The position numbers and the translations under genes were made by a program. The notes under the pieces were generated by a model. The model searched no databases. It worked only from the letters and a program-made list of their open reading frames with translations, and was not told the origin of the DNA. From Geodermatophilus sp. DSM 44513 (GTDB taxonomy: Bacteria > Actinomycetota > Actinomycetes > Mycobacteriales > Geodermatophilaceae), in NCBI RefSeq assembly GCF_032460525.1, contig NZ_CP135963.1, positions 1,860,001-1,924,000 on the forward strand: a stretch of DNA of 64,000 nucleotides. The letters are read 5' to 3'. Below are positions 1 through 9,365 of the stretch, in pieces; position 1 is the first letter of the stretch; every line of letters starts with the position of its first letter.

Positions 1-3000
1 TCCTGCTCACCCCGATGGCGTCCTCGGGCACCGAGCCGATCGGCTCGATGGGCACCGACACCCCCGTCGCGGCGCTGTCGGACCGCTCCCGGCCGCTCTA
101 CGACTACTTCGGGCAGCTGTTCGCCCAGGTGACCAACCCGCCGCTGGACGCCATCCGCGAGGAGCTGGTCACCAGCCTGGGCCGCACCTTCGGCCCCGAG
201 CAGAACCTGCTGCAGGCCACCCCGGCGTCCTGCCGTCAGCTGTTCCTGCCCTACCCGGTCATCGACAACGACGAGCTGGCCAAGATCCTGCACATCGACG
301 ACGACGGCGACCTGCCCGGCTACGCCGCCGTCCGGATCACCGGCCACTACGACGTCTCCGGTGGCGGGCCGGCGCTCACCCAGGCGGTCGAGCAGCTGCG
401 CACCAAGGTGAGCAAGGCCATCGCCGCCGGCGCCCGGGTCATCGTGCTGTCCGACCGGGACTGCGACGAGAGCCGCGCCCCGATCCCCTCGCTGCTGATG
501 ACCGCCGCCGTCCACCACCACCTCGTGCGGCAGAAGACCCGCATGGAGGTCGGCCTGGTCGTCGAGTCCGGCGACTGCCGCGAGGTGCACCACGTCGCGC
601 TGCTGCTCGGCTACGGCGCGGCCGCGGTCAACCCCTACCTGGCGTTCGAGTCCATCGAGGACCTCATCCGCGACGGCGTGCTGACCGGCATCCAGCCGGC
701 GCAGGCGGTGCGCAACGTGGTCAAGGCGCTCGGCAAGGGCGTCCTGAAGGTCATGAGCAAGATGGGCATCAGCACCGTCGGCTCCTACACGATGGCGCAG
801 ATCTTCGAGGCGGTCGGCCTGTCCCAGGAGGTCGTCGACGAGTACTTCACCGGCACGTCGGCACCCCTCGGCGGCGTCGGCATCGACGTCCTCGCCGAGG
901 AGGTGGCCATGCGCCACCGCCGTGCCTACCCGGAGAACCCCACCGAGCGCGCCCACCGGCGGCTGGAGACCGGCGGGGAGTACCAGTGGCGCCGCGAGGG
1001 CGAGGTGCACCTGTTCAACCCGGAGACGGTGTTCCTGCTGCAGCACGCCACCCGGTCCCGGCAGTTCGAGGTGTTCCAGAAGTACACCGACACCGTGGAC
1101 GGGCTGTCCCGGGAGTCGGCCACCCTGCGCGGGCTGTTCGACCTGCGCACCGGCGTGCGCCCCCCGGTGCCGATCGAGGAGGTCGAGCCGGTCAGCGAGA
1201 TCGTCCGGCGGTTCCAGACCGGGGCGATGAGCTACGGCTCGATCTCCCAGGAGGCGCACGAGACCCTCGCCATCGCCATGAACCGGCTCGGCGGCCGGTC
1301 CAACACCGGCGAGGGCGGCGAGGACCCCGACCGCTACGCGCCCGACCCCAACGGCGACCTGCGGCGCTCCTCGATCAAGCAGGTGGCCTCCGGGCGGTTC
1401 GGCGTGACCAGCGAGTACCTGGTGAACGCCGACGACATCCAGATCAAGATGGCGCAGGGCGCCAAGCCCGGCGAGGGCGGCCAGCTGCCCGGCGGCAAGG
1501 TGTACCCGTGGGTGGCCCGCACCCGGCACTCCACCCCCGGCGTCGGGCTGATCAGCCCGCCCCCGCACCACGACATCTACTCGATCGAGGACCTCAAGCA
1601 GCTCATCCACGACCTGAAGAACGCCAACAGCGACGCGCGGATCAACGTGAAGCTGGTGGCCGAGGTGGGCGTCGGCACGGTCGCGGCCGGGGTGAGCAAG
1701 GCCCACGCCGACGTCGTCCTCATCTCCGGGCACGACGGCGGGACGGGCGCGGCACCGCTGACCTCGCTCAAGCACGCCGGCTCGCCCTGGGAGCTGGGGC
1801 TGGCCGAGACCCAGCAGACGCTGCTGGCCAACGGGCTGCGCGACCGGATCGTGGTGCAGGCCGACGGGCAGATGAAGACCGGCCGCGACGTGGTCATCGC
1901 CGCGCTGCTCGGGGCCGAGGAGTACGGCTTCGCCACCGCGCCGCTGATCGTGGCCGGTTGCGTGATGATGCGGGTCTGCCACCTGGACACCTGCCCGGTC
2001 GGCGTGGCCACGCAGAACCCGGAGCTGCGCAAGCGGTTCACCGGGCGCCCGGAGTTCCTGGTCACCTTCTTCGAGTTCCTCGCCGAGCAGGTCCGCGGGT
2101 ACCTCGCCGAGCTCGGCTTCCGGACGCTGGACGAGGCCGTGGGCCACGCCGAGCTGCTGGACACCCGCAGGGCCGTCGGTCACTGGAAGGCGCAGGGGCT
2201 GGACCTCTCCCCGCTGCTGGTCGTGCCCGAGCTGCCCGAGGGGACGCCGCGGCGCCAGGTGCGCACCCAGGACCACGGCCTGGACGTCGCCCTGGACCAG
2301 ACGCTCATCCAGCTGTGCGAGGGGGCCCTGCTCGACGCGCGGCCGGTCAGCCTGGAGCTGCCGGTGCGCAACGTCAACCGCACGGTGGGCACGATGCTGG
2401 GCTCGATGGTCACCCGGCGCTTCGGCGGCGCGGGCCTGCCGGACGGCACCATCGACCTGACCTTCACCGGGTCGGCCGGCCAGTCCTTCGGCGCCTTCGT
2501 GCCGCGGGGCATCACCATGCGGCTGTTCGGCGACGCGAACGACTACGTCGGCAAGGGCCTGTCCGGCGGGCGGATCGTCGTGCGTCCCTCCCGGGAGGCC
2601 GGCTTCGCCGCCGAGGACAACGTCCTGGCGGGCAACGTCATCGGCTACGGCGCCACCGCGGGTGAGCTGTTCCTGCGCGGCCGGGTCGGCGAGCGGTTCT
2701 GCGTGCGCAACTCCGGTGCGCTGGCCGTCGTCGAGGGCGTCGGTGACCACGCGCTGGAGTACATGACCGGCGGGGCCGCGGTGGTCCTCGGCTCCACCGG
2801 CCGCAACATCGCCGCGGGGATGTCCGGCGGCATCGGCTACGTGCTGGACCTCGCCCGCCACCGGGTGAACACCGAGATGGTGGACGTCGAGCCGCTGGAC
2901 GGGGAGTCCGCGCAGTGGCTGCGCGACGTGCTGGTGCGCTACGCCGCGGACACCGAGTCCCCCGTGGCCGCCGCGCTGCTGGCCGACTGGGGCCGCTGGT

Positions 3001-3119
3001 CCGAGCGGTTCAGCGTGATCATGCCGCGCGACTACCGGCGCGCGCTGGAGGCCCGGCGCACCGCCGAGGCCGCCGGGACCGATGTCGACCGAGCTGTGAT
3101 GGAGGCCGCACGTGGCTGA
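1..3119 (+). CDS. gltB: Glutamate synthase large subunit, 3' part (5' end outside window)
   Basis: Large subunit of NADPH-dependent glutamate synthase (GOGAT), which makes two glutamates from glutamine and 2-oxoglutarate. The reading frame is open to the left edge, and the visible ~1035 residues correspond to the last two thirds of a ~1500-residue protein, so the glutaminase domain lies outside. Seen: the central linker domain, the FMN-binding synthase barrel with [13 protein letters not shown] near 1730-1765, the 3Fe-4S cysteines in [15 protein letters not shown] (1957-2005), and the Gly-rich C-terminal beta-helix (GXXGXXG-type repeats, about 2400-2860). It overlaps gltD by 8 bases, so the two subunits are very likely co-transcribed and translationally coupled. 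Confidence 0.97.
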   Translation, partial: LLTPMASSGTEPIGSMGTDTPVAALSDRSRPLYDYFGQLFAQVTNPPLDAIREELVTSLGRTFGPEQNLLQATPASCRQLFLPYPVIDNDELAKILHIDDDGDLPGYAAVRITGHYDVSGGGPALTQAVEQLRTKVSKAIAAGARVIVLSDRDCDESRAPIPSLLMTAAVHHHLVRQKTRMEVGLVVESGDCREVHHVALLLGYGAAAVNPYLAFESIEDLIRDGVLTGIQPAQAVRNVVKALGKGVLKVMSKMGISTVGSYTMAQIFEAVGLSQEVVDEYFTGTSAPLGGVGIDVLAEEVAMRHRRAYPENPTERAHRRLETGGEYQWRREGEVHLFNPETVFLLQHATRSRQFEVFQKYTDTVDGLSRESATLRGLFDLRTGVRPPVPIEEVEPVSEIVRRFQTGAMSYGSISQEAHETLAIAMNRLGGRSNTGEGGEDPDRYAPDPNGDLRRSSIKQVASGRFGVTSEYLVNADDIQIKMAQGAKPGEGGQLPGGKVYPWVARTRHSTPGVGLISPPPHHDIYSIEDLKQLIHDLKNANSDARINVKLVAEVGVGTVAAGVSKAHADVVLISGHDGGTGAAPLTSLKHAGSPWELGLAETQQTLLANGLRDRIVVQADGQMKTGRDVVIAALLGAEEYGFATAPLIVAGCVMMRVCHLDTCPVGVATQNPELRKRFTGRPEFLVTFFEFLAEQVRGYLAELGFRTLDEAVGHAELLDTRRAVGHWKAQGLDLSPLLVVPELPEGTPRRQVRTQDHGLDVALDQTLIQLCEGALLDARPVSLELPVRNVNRTVGTMLGSMVTRRFGGAGLPDGTIDLTFTGSAGQSFGAFVPRGITMRLFGDANDYVGKGLSGGRIVVRPSREAGFAAEDNVLAGNVIGYGATAGELFLRGRVGERFCVRNSGALAVVEGVGDHALEYMTGGAAVVLGSTGRNIAAGMSGGIGYVLDLARHRVNTEMVDVEPLDGESAQWLRDVLVRYAADTESPVAAALLADWGRWSERFSVIMPRDYRRALEARRTAEAAGTDVDRAVMEAARG

Positions 3120-4602
3120 CTCGACCGGGTTCCTCAAGCACGACCGGACGCTGCCGCCGCGCCGCCCGGTGGACGTGCGCATCCTGGACTGGAAGGACGT
3201 CTACCTCTCCCGGGACAGCGGCGAGGACGCCGTCTTCCCCGTGGCGGCCATCCGCCAGCAGGCCGCCCGGTGCATGGACTGCGGCATCCCGTTCTGCCAC
3301 CACGGCTGCCCGCTGGGCAACCTGATCCCGGAGTGGAACGACCTGGCCCGCCGCGACGACTGGACCGACGCGATCGAGCGGCTGCACGCGACCAACAACT
3401 TCCCGGAGTTCACCGGGAAGCTGTGCCCGGCCCCGTGCGAGAGCGCCTGCGTGCTCGCCCTGCAGGAGTCGCCGGTCACCATCAAGCAGATCGAGTGGGA
3501 GATCATCGACCAGGCGTTCCAGCGCGACCTGGTCAAGCCGGTCCCCGCCCAGCAGCAGACCGGCAAGCGGGTCGCCGTCATCGGCTCCGGCCCCGCCGGG
3601 CTGGCCGCCGCCCAGCAGCTCACCCGCGCCGGGCACGACGTCACGGTGCTGGAGCGGGCCGACCGGGTGGGCGGGCTGCTGCGCTACGGCATCCCGGAGT
3701 TCAAGATGGAGAAGGCCGTGCTGGACCGGCGGCTGGACCAGATGCGCGCCGAGGGCACCCGCTTCGTCACCGGCGTCGAGGTCGGCAGCGGCCGGGACGG
3801 CGACCCCACCGTCGAGCAGCTGCGCGAGGAGTACGACGCCGTCGTGCTGGCCGTCGGCGCCACCCAGGGCCGCGACCTGCCCGCGCCCGGCCGCGAGCTG
3901 CGGGGCATCCACCTGGCCATGGAGTACCTGCCGTTCGGCAACCGGCAGGCGCTCGGCGAGCTGGACTCCCCGCCGATCGACGCGCACGGCAAGCGGGTCG
4001 TGATCATCGGCGGCGGCGACACCGGCGCGGACTGCCTGGGCACCTCCCACCGGCAGGGCGCGCTGTCGGTCACCCAGCTGGAGATCATGCCGGCGCCGCC
4101 GGACCAGCGGGACTCCGCCGCCAACCCCTGGCCGACCTACCCGATGGTCATGCGCGTCTCCAGCGCCCACGAGGAGGGCGGGGAGCGGCTCTACAGCGTC
4201 AACACCGAGCGGTTCCTGGGCGACGAGGACGGCAACGTGCGCGCGCTGCTCATCCACGACGTGGAGCGGGTCGACGGCCGGTTCCAGAAGGTGGAGGGCA
4301 CCGAGCGCGAGCTGCCCGCCGACCTGGTGTTCCTGGCCATGGGCTTCACCGGGCCCGAGCGCACCGGCCTGCTCGAGGCCCTCGGCGTGGAGCTCGACCA
4401 GCGCGGCACCATCGTCCGCGACGAGGAGTTCATGTCCACCGTCCCGGGCGTCTTCGTCGCCGGCGACACCGGCCGCGGCCAGTCGCTCATCGTGTGGGCC
4501 ATCGCCGAGGGCCGGGCCGCCGCCGGTGCGGTCGACGCCTGGCTGACCGGCTCGACGACGCTGCCGCGGCCGGTGACCCCGACCGCGGTCGCCCTGCGCT
4601 AG
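3112..4602 (+). CDS. gltD: Glutamate synthase small subunit
   Basis: Beta subunit of GOGAT: takes electrons from NADPH through FAD and passes them via iron-sulfur clusters to GltB. The 496 residues match the family length. N-terminal cluster cysteines are at C54, C57, C62, C66 and again C105, C109, C113; the FAD-binding GxGxxG (IGSGPAG) is at ~157-163 and a second dinucleotide motif (IIGGGDTG) at ~303. The GTG start at 3112 lies inside the end of gltB. A long palindrome follows directly after its stop (4610-4678). Confidence 0.97.
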   Translation: MADSTGFLKHDRTLPPRRPVDVRILDWKDVYLSRDSGEDAVFPVAAIRQQAARCMDCGIPFCHHGCPLGNLIPEWNDLARRDDWTDAIERLHATNNFPEFTGKLCPAPCESACVLALQESPVTIKQIEWEIIDQAFQRDLVKPVPAQQQTGKRVAVIGSGPAGLAAAQQLTRAGHDVTVLERADRVGGLLRYGIPEFKMEKAVLDRRLDQMRAEGTRFVTGVEVGSGRDGDPTVEQLREEYDAVVLAVGATQGRDLPAPGRELRGIHLAMEYLPFGNRQALGELDSPPIDAHGKRVVIIGGGDTGADCLGTSHRQGALSVTQLEIMPAPPDQRDSAANPWPTYPMVMRVSSAHEEGGERLYSVNTERFLGDEDGNVRALLIHDVERVDGRFQKVEGTERELPADLVFLAMGFTGPERTGLLEALGVELDQRGTIVRDEEFMSTVPGVFVAGDTGRGQSLIVWAIAEGRAAAGAVDAWLTGSTTLPRPVTPTAVALR

Positions 4603-4609
4603 ACGTCTG

Positions 4610-4678
4610 GAACGGGCTCTCCCGCAGGGGCCCGCCGGTGAGCTCGCGAGCCGGTGGGGGGCGGGAGGGCCCTTCTAC
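4610..4678. repeat. Dispersed GC palindrome, copy A, probable terminator of gltBD
   Basis: Begins 7 bases after the gltD stop. The arms pair CCCGC...GCGGG-type blocks around a central CTCGCGAG. Its reverse complement is nearly identical to 23198-23260 after rpsA: both contain CGCCCCCCACCG, then CTCGCGAGCTC, then CGGCGGGCCCCTGCGG in the same order. This is therefore a repeated element and not just a local hairpin. Confidence 0.7.
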
Positions 4679-4684
4679 TAGCGT
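4679..4684 (+). promoter_or_regulatory. -10-like hexamer for pyk (leaderless)
   Basis: TAGCGT fits the actinobacterial TANNNT -10 pattern and ends 7 bases before the pyk ATG, so transcription would begin at or beside the start codon. No clear -35 is visible. The same spacing recurs before pdtaR, polA, coaE, pdxT and the hydrolase at 53101. Confidence 0.45.
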
Positions 4685-4691
4685 CTGGGGC

Positions 4692-6107
4692 ATGTCGCGA
4701 CGCGCCAAGATCGTCTGCACGCTCGGTCCGGCGACGGGCTCCCAGGAGCAGGTCACCGCGCTCGTCGAGTCGGGGATGGACGTCGCCCGGCTGAACTTCA
4801 GCCACGGGGCGCACGCCGACCACGAGCGCGCCTACCGCCTGGTCCGCGAGGCCTCCGACCGCACCGGGCGGGCCGTCGCCGTCCTCGCCGACCTGCAGGG
4901 ACCCAAGATCCGGCTGGGCACCTTCACCGGCGGCCCGGTGCAGTGGGAGACCGGCAGCCGGGTCTGCATCACCGTGGACGACGTCGAGGGCACCGCCGAG
5001 CGGGTGTCCACGACCTACAAGGGCCTGGCCGCCGACGCCAAGGTCGGCGACCGGCTGCTGGTCGACGACGGCAAGCTGGCGCTGTCGGTCGTGGGCATCG
5101 AGGGCCCGGACGTGTGGTGCCTGGTCGTCGAGGGCGGCGAGGTGTCCAACAACAAGGGGCTGTCCCTGCCCGGCGTGGCCGTCAGCGTGCCCGCGCTGTC
5201 GGAGAAGGACGCCGAGGACCTCCGCTTCGCCCTGCACCTGGGCGTCGACTTCGTCGCGCTGTCCTTCGTCCGCTCGCCCCGCGACGCGGAGCTGGTGCGC
5301 GACATCATGCGCCAGGAGGACATCCTCGTCCCGGTCATCGCCAAGCTGGAGAAGCCGGAGGCGGTGGAGAACCTCGAGGCGATCGTCGAGGCCTTCGACG
5401 GGATCATGGTGGCCCGGGGCGACCTGGGCGTGGAGCTGCCGCTGGAGCGGGTGCCGCTGGTGCAGAAACGGGCTGTGCAGGCCGCCCGTGAGCGAAACAA
5501 GCCGGTCATCGTGGCCACCCAGATGCTCGAGTCGATGATCACCAACTCCCGGCCCACCCGGGCCGAGGCCTCCGACGTCGCCAACGCCGTCCTGGACGGG
5601 GCCGACGCGGTGATGCTGTCGGGGGAGACCTCGGTGGGCCGCTTCCCGATCGCCGCGGTGCGCACGATGGAGCGGATCATCGACGCCGTCGAGAGCGACA
5701 GCGCCTGGGCCCCCGACCTCGTCCGGCCGTCGCGGTCCCGGTCCGGGGCGATCGTGCGCTCGGCCCGTGACATCGCCGAGTCCCTGGACGTCAAGGCCCT
5801 GGCCACCTTCACCCAGACCGGCGACAGCGCCCGCCGGCTGGCCGCGCTGCACCCCCGGATGCCGCTGCTGGCCTTCACCGTCGACGGTCGGGTGCGCAGC
5901 CAGCTGGCCCTGTCGTGGGGGGTGGAGACCTTCCTGGTGCCCTCGGTCCAGCACACCGACGACATGGTCCGTCAGGTGGACTTCTCGCTGCTGTCCATCG
6001 GCCGGCTGCGGGAGGGCGACCGGGTGGTCGTCGTGGCGGGGAGCCCTCCCAACACCCCGGGCTCGACCAATCTCATCCGGGTGCACGAGGTGGGCACCGA
6101 CTCGTGA
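4692..6107 (+). CDS. pyk: Pyruvate kinase
   Basis: Last step of glycolysis: phosphoenolpyruvate + ADP to pyruvate + ATP. The 471 residues match single-chain bacterial pyruvate kinases. The N-terminus MSRRAKIVCTLGPATGS is typical; the family signature is seen in VIAKLEKPEAVEN (the lysine that assists enolate protonation, ~5337) and MVARGDLGVE (~5404), followed by ATQMLESM (~5515). The open frame runs far upstream over gltD, but ATG 4692 is the only start that matches the family N-terminus. The stop overlaps the GTG of tesB (GTGA). Confidence 0.97.
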   Translation: MSRRAKIVCTLGPATGSQEQVTALVESGMDVARLNFSHGAHADHERAYRLVREASDRTGRAVAVLADLQGPKIRLGTFTGGPVQWETGSRVCITVDDVEGTAERVSTTYKGLAADAKVGDRLLVDDGKLALSVVGIEGPDVWCLVVEGGEVSNNKGLSLPGVAVSVPALSEKDAEDLRFALHLGVDFVALSFVRSPRDAELVRDIMRQEDILVPVIAKLEKPEAVENLEAIVEAFDGIMVARGDLGVELPLERVPLVQKRAVQAARERNKPVIVATQMLESMITNSRPTRAEASDVANAVLDGADAVMLSGETSVGRFPIAAVRTMERIIDAVESDSAWAPDLVRPSRSRSGAIVRSARDIAESLDVKALATFTQTGDSARRLAALHPRMPLLAFTVDGRVRSQLALSWGVETFLVPSVQHTDDMVRQVDFSLLSIGRLREGDRVVVVAGSPPNTPGSTNLIRVHEVGTDS

Positions 6108-6982
6108 CGGTCGAGGGCCCCAGCCAGGCCGCGGCGCTGATGGCGGTGCTGGACCTGGAGGAGCGGGACATCGACCTCTGGGTCGGCCGGACGCCGCGGA
6201 CACCGCTGCAGCGCATCTTCGGCGGGCAGGTCGCCGGGCAGGCGCTGATGGCCGCCTCGCGCACCCTCCCCGGGGAGCGTGCCGTGCACTCGCTGCACGC
6301 CTACTTCCTGCGGCCCGGGGACCCGCACGAGGAGATCCGCTACGCCGTCGAGCGGATCCGGGACGGCCGGACGTTCAGCACCCGCCGGGTGGTGGCCTGG
6401 CAACGCCGTCGCGGCGAGGACGTCGCCGTCTTCGCCCTCACCGCCGACGCCTCGGTGCCGGAGACCCCGGTCGTCGAGCACGCGCTGCCCATGCCGCAGG
6501 TGCCCCGGCCGGACACCCTGCCCAGCCTGACCGAGGTGGTCGCCCCCTACGGGGAGCGGGCCACGGCGGCACTGGCCATCAGCCAGGCGGTGGAGCAGCG
6601 GCTCCTGGAGGACCCCTTCGACCGGACGCCCAAGTCGCCGCCGGACACCCGGACGAGCGTGTGGATGCGCGTCGCAGGCCGGCTGCCGGAGGACGACCGC
6701 GTGCACCGCTCGGCCCTGACGTTCGTCAGCGACCTGACCCTGCTCTCGGCCGGGCTGGCCCGGATCGGCGGCGGCTGGGGCGGGGAGCACGTCGGCGCCA
6801 GCCTGGACCACGCGGTGTGGTTCCACGCACCGGTCCGGGCCGACGAGTGGTTCCTCTACGAGACCGACAGCCCCGCGGCCTCCGGCGGCCGGGCGCTGTG
6901 CTTCGGTCAGGTCTGGGCGGCCGACGGCACGCACGTGGCCACGGTGGCCCAGCAGGGTCTCATCCGGTCGCTGCGCGGCTAG
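6104..6982 (+). CDS. tesB: Acyl-CoA thioesterase II
   Basis: Hydrolyses acyl-CoA to free fatty acid and CoA. The 292 residues form a double hotdog: the first half carries RIFGGQVAGQAL and the acyl-chain contact region HSLHAYFLRPG, the second half the SLDHAVWFH block and C-terminal GLIRSLRG. The chosen GTG at 6104 overlaps the pyk stop by 4 bases; an alternative ATG lies at 6140. The pyk-tesB pairing is also known from mycobacteria, so co-transcription with pyk is likely. Confidence 0.93.
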   Translation: MTVEGPSQAAALMAVLDLEERDIDLWVGRTPRTPLQRIFGGQVAGQALMAASRTLPGERAVHSLHAYFLRPGDPHEEIRYAVERIRDGRTFSTRRVVAWQRRRGEDVAVFALTADASVPETPVVEHALPMPQVPRPDTLPSLTEVVAPYGERATAALAISQAVEQRLLEDPFDRTPKSPPDTRTSVWMRVAGRLPEDDRVHRSALTFVSDLTLLSAGLARIGGGWGGEHVGASLDHAVWFHAPVRADEWFLYETDSPAASGGRALCFGQVWAADGTHVATVAQQGLIRSLRG

Positions 6983-6983
6983 C

Positions 6984-8711
6984 TCACGAGCCGGTGCCCC
7001 GGACCGCGGCGTCGGCCTCCTCCTCCGCGGGGACGTCGCCGTCGGCCTCCGGCCGGCCGGCGTCGGCCACGGTCCCGGCCGGCGCCGGGCCCTCCGCCAG
7101 GCCCTCCTGGGTGGACGCCTGGGCGGCCGTCTCGTCCTGCGCGGCGGGCACCTCGACGCGGGCGGCCTCCTCGTGCGCACGAGCTGCGGCCGCGCGGCGC
7201 TCCGCGTGGGCGCGGGCCCGCTCGGCGGCGGACTCGGCGAAGTCCGCGGCCAGCCAGTCGTGGCCCTCGCGCAGCAGCGTCCAGGCCCGCTCGACGTGCG
7301 CCCGCGTCGTCGTCGGTGCCCCGACGGCCACCCGCAGCACCACCTGGCCGCGGACGGTGGTGTGGGTGAGGAACACCTCCCCGCCGTCGTTGAGCCGCTC
7401 CAGCAGCGTCATGGTCGCGACGTCGGGGTCCACGCCCTCGGCCCAGCGCGGCCGCAGGCACACCAGGGACAGCGGGTGCGGGGCGGCCACGTCGAAGCGG
7501 TCGTCGGCCCGGGCCCAGCCGGCCAGCTCCTGCGCGAGGGCGACGCCGTCGCGGACGTGCGCGCGCAGCCCCTCGGCGCCGTACCAGCGCAGCACGAACC
7601 ACAGCTTGAGCGCGCGGAAGCGGCGACCGAGCTCGATCTGCCAGTCCCGGTAGTCCACGACCGCGCCGGCGTCGGTGGCCGCGTTGCGCAGGTACTCCGG
7701 CAGGATCGCCAGCGCACCGGTGAGTGCGGCCCGGTCGGCGACCCAGAACAGCGTCGCGTCGAAGCCGGTGAGCAGCCACTTGTGCGCGTCGGTGGTGTAG
7801 CTGTCGGCCCACCCGACGCCGGCCTGCAGGCCCCGCAGCTCCGGGACGACCGCGCTGACGCCCGCGTAGGCGGCGTCCACGTGCAGCCACACGCCGTGGT
7901 CGCGGCAGACCGGGCCGAGCTCGGCCAGCGGGTCCACCGCGGTGGTCGACGTCGTGCCGACCGTGGCGCAGACCAGCACCGGCCGGTACCCGCGGGCGAC
8001 GTCCCGTTCCAGCCGGGCCCGCAGCGACTGCGGTCGCATGGCCAGGTCGCCGTCCACCTCGACGATGCGGACGGCGTCGCTGCCCAGGCCCGCGATCCGC
8101 ACGGCCTTCTCCATCGACGAGTGCGTCTCCGCGGAGACGTAGACGGTGTACTCGTCGGGCCGGACGCCGCCGCGCACGGTGCCCCCGCCGCTGGCCCGGT
8201 GCAGCGCGGCGAGCAGCGCCACCAGGTTGGCCCCGGAGCTGGAGTCCTGCACCACCCCGCCGCCGGTGCCCGTCGACAGGAAGGTCTCCGGCAGCCCGAG
8301 CAGGCCCGCGAACCAGTCCAGCACGTGCTGCTCGAGCTCGGTGGCCGCCGGGCTGGTCACCCAGGACATGCCCTGCACGCCCAGGCCCGCCGACACCAGG
8401 TCGCCGAGCACCGAGGGCCCGGAGGTGTTGGCCGGGAAGTAGGCCAGGAAACCGGGGTGCTGCCAGTGGGTGAGGCCGGGCACGACGACGCGGTCGAGGT
8501 CGGCCAGCACGGCGTCGAACGGCTCGCCGCGCTCCGGTGGGGCCTCGGGCAGCGCGGCGCGGACGTCGCCGGGGGAGAGCTGGGAGCGGACCGGGAGGGA
8601 GTCGACCCGGGTCCAGTAGTCGGCGATCCAGTCGACGACCTCGTGGCCGTGCCGGCGGAACTGCTCCGGGGTCATGTGCGGGGCGGACGGCGTCGGCTCG
8701 GGCTGGCTCAC
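6984..8711 (-). CDS. PLP-dependent aromatic L-amino-acid decarboxylase-like protein
   Basis: Group II pyridoxal-phosphate decarboxylase (DOPA/tryptophan/tyrosine decarboxylase family). Seen: the N-terminal MTPEQFRRHGHEVVDWIADY block, substrate-pocket HPGFLAYFP, H196 stacking on PLP (AETHSS), D279 in HVDAAYAG and the Schiff-base lysine K311 in TDAHKWLL. The catalytic core ends near residue 480; the last ~95 residues are Ala/Glu-rich, low complexity and unlike the usual family C-terminus. GTG start at 8711. It stands alone on the minus strand, convergent with tesB (1 base apart). The amine product cannot be predicted. Confidence 0.88.
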   Translation of the reverse strand: MSQPEPTPSAPHMTPEQFRRHGHEVVDWIADYWTRVDSLPVRSQLSPGDVRAALPEAPPERGEPFDAVLADLDRVVVPGLTHWQHPGFLAYFPANTSGPSVLGDLVSAGLGVQGMSWVTSPAATELEQHVLDWFAGLLGLPETFLSTGTGGGVVQDSSSGANLVALLAALHRASGGGTVRGGVRPDEYTVYVSAETHSSMEKAVRIAGLGSDAVRIVEVDGDLAMRPQSLRARLERDVARGYRPVLVCATVGTTSTTAVDPLAELGPVCRDHGVWLHVDAAYAGVSAVVPELRGLQAGVGWADSYTTDAHKWLLTGFDATLFWVADRAALTGALAILPEYLRNAATDAGAVVDYRDWQIELGRRFRALKLWFVLRWYGAEGLRAHVRDGVALAQELAGWARADDRFDVAAPHPLSLVCLRPRWAEGVDPDVATMTLLERLNDGGEVFLTHTTVRGQVVLRVAVGAPTTTRAHVERAWTLLREGHDWLAADFAESAAERARAHAERRAAAARAHEEAARVEVPAAQDETAAQASTQEGLAEGPAPAGTVADAGRPEADGDVPAEEEADAAVRGTGS

Positions 8712-8759
8712 ACCGCCACCGTATGGCCGTCCCGGGCCGGCCCGTCGCGGGGTCCGCCG

Positions 8760-9182
8760 TCACCAGGACGGCACCGACCCGTCGCGTTCGATGAACTCCA
8801 GGCGGTTGCCGACGGGGTCGAAGGCGTAGACGCGGCGGTGTCCCGGGAAGTCGGTGGTGTCCCAGGTCAGCTCGACCCCGGCGGCGGCCAGCCGGGCGGC
8901 GAGTTCGTCCAGACCGCGGACGCGGATGCCCGGGTGCGCCTTGCGGGCCGGGCGGAAGTCGGCTTCGACGCCGAGGTGGATCTCCAGGGCGTCGCCGCGC
9001 ACCCACAGCCCGCCGCGCGCGGCGAGGGCCGGCGGCTTCGTCAGCTCCAGGAGCCCCAGCAGGTCGACGTAGAAGGCGCGGCAGGCGTCCTCGGCGCCGG
9101 GTGGGATCGCGATCAGGACGTGGTGGAGGGCGAAGCCGGACTCGGTGGCCCGGTCGGGTCCGTAGCCCTGTGCGGACGTCAT
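8760..9182 (-). CDS. VOC-superfamily (glyoxalase/bleomycin resistance-like) protein
   Basis: Small 140-residue protein with one vicinal oxygen chelate fold: HHVLIAIPPG at the start, an internal LEIHLGVEADFRP strand and C-terminal VYAFDPVGNRLEFIE, which carries the usual metal-ligand glutamate. It probably acts as a metal-dependent dioxygenase, lyase or binding protein; no substrate can be assigned. I chose ATG 9182 over an in-frame TTG at 9194. It lies just downstream of the minus-strand tRNA-Leu. Confidence 0.8.
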   Translation of the reverse strand: MTSAQGYGPDRATESGFALHHVLIAIPPGAEDACRAFYVDLLGLLELTKPPALAARGGLWVRGDALEIHLGVEADFRPARKAHPGIRVRGLDELAARLAAAGVELTWDTTDFPGHRRVYAFDPVGNRLEFIERDGSVPSW

Positions 9183-9207
9183 GCCCCGAGCCAACCAGTC
9201 TCGCGGG

Positions 9208-9281
9208 TGCCCCCGGTGCGACTCGAACGCACACTGCGCGGGTTTTGAGTCCGCTCCCTCTGCCGATTGGGGTACGGGGGC
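9208..9281 (-). tRNA. tRNA-Leu (anticodon CAA), atypically short variable arm
   Basis: The reverse complement folds as a cloverleaf: acceptor GCCCCCG/CGGGGGC, D arm CCC/GGG around AATCGGCAGA, anticodon loop CTCAAAA (CAA) and T arm GTGCG/CGCAC with TTCGAGT. Discriminator is A73, as needed for leucine; no encoded CCA. Odd: the variable region is only about 5 nt (GCAGT), whereas tRNA-Leu normally has a long arm, and the last anticodon-stem pair is A-C. Confidence 0.85.
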
Positions 9282-9352
9282 GTACCGGCCGGCCGTCGTG
9301 GCCGGTGAGGCGGGGTCAGCCTAACCGGCTCTCGCGGACGGTCCGGCGTCGA

Positions 9353-9358
9353 TAGGCT
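9353..9358 (+). promoter_or_regulatory. -10-like hexamer for pdtaR (leaderless)
   Basis: TAGGCT (TANNNT pattern) ends 7 bases before the GTG start at 9366, so the transcript would start at the first codon. No ribosome-binding site is visible upstream of the start. Confidence 0.45.
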
Positions 9359-9365
9359 GCCGCGC

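Noticed and set aside
986..2665. 559-residue frame inside gltB on the same strand
   Set aside because: Arg/Pro/Gly-dominated out-of-frame reading of gltB.
3997..4016. GTGATCATCGGCGGCGGC in gltD as another palindromic repeat copy
   Set aside because: It encodes the conserved dinucleotide-binding IIGGG motif and lacks the GGGTGGC part and the opposite arm; the likeness is chance.
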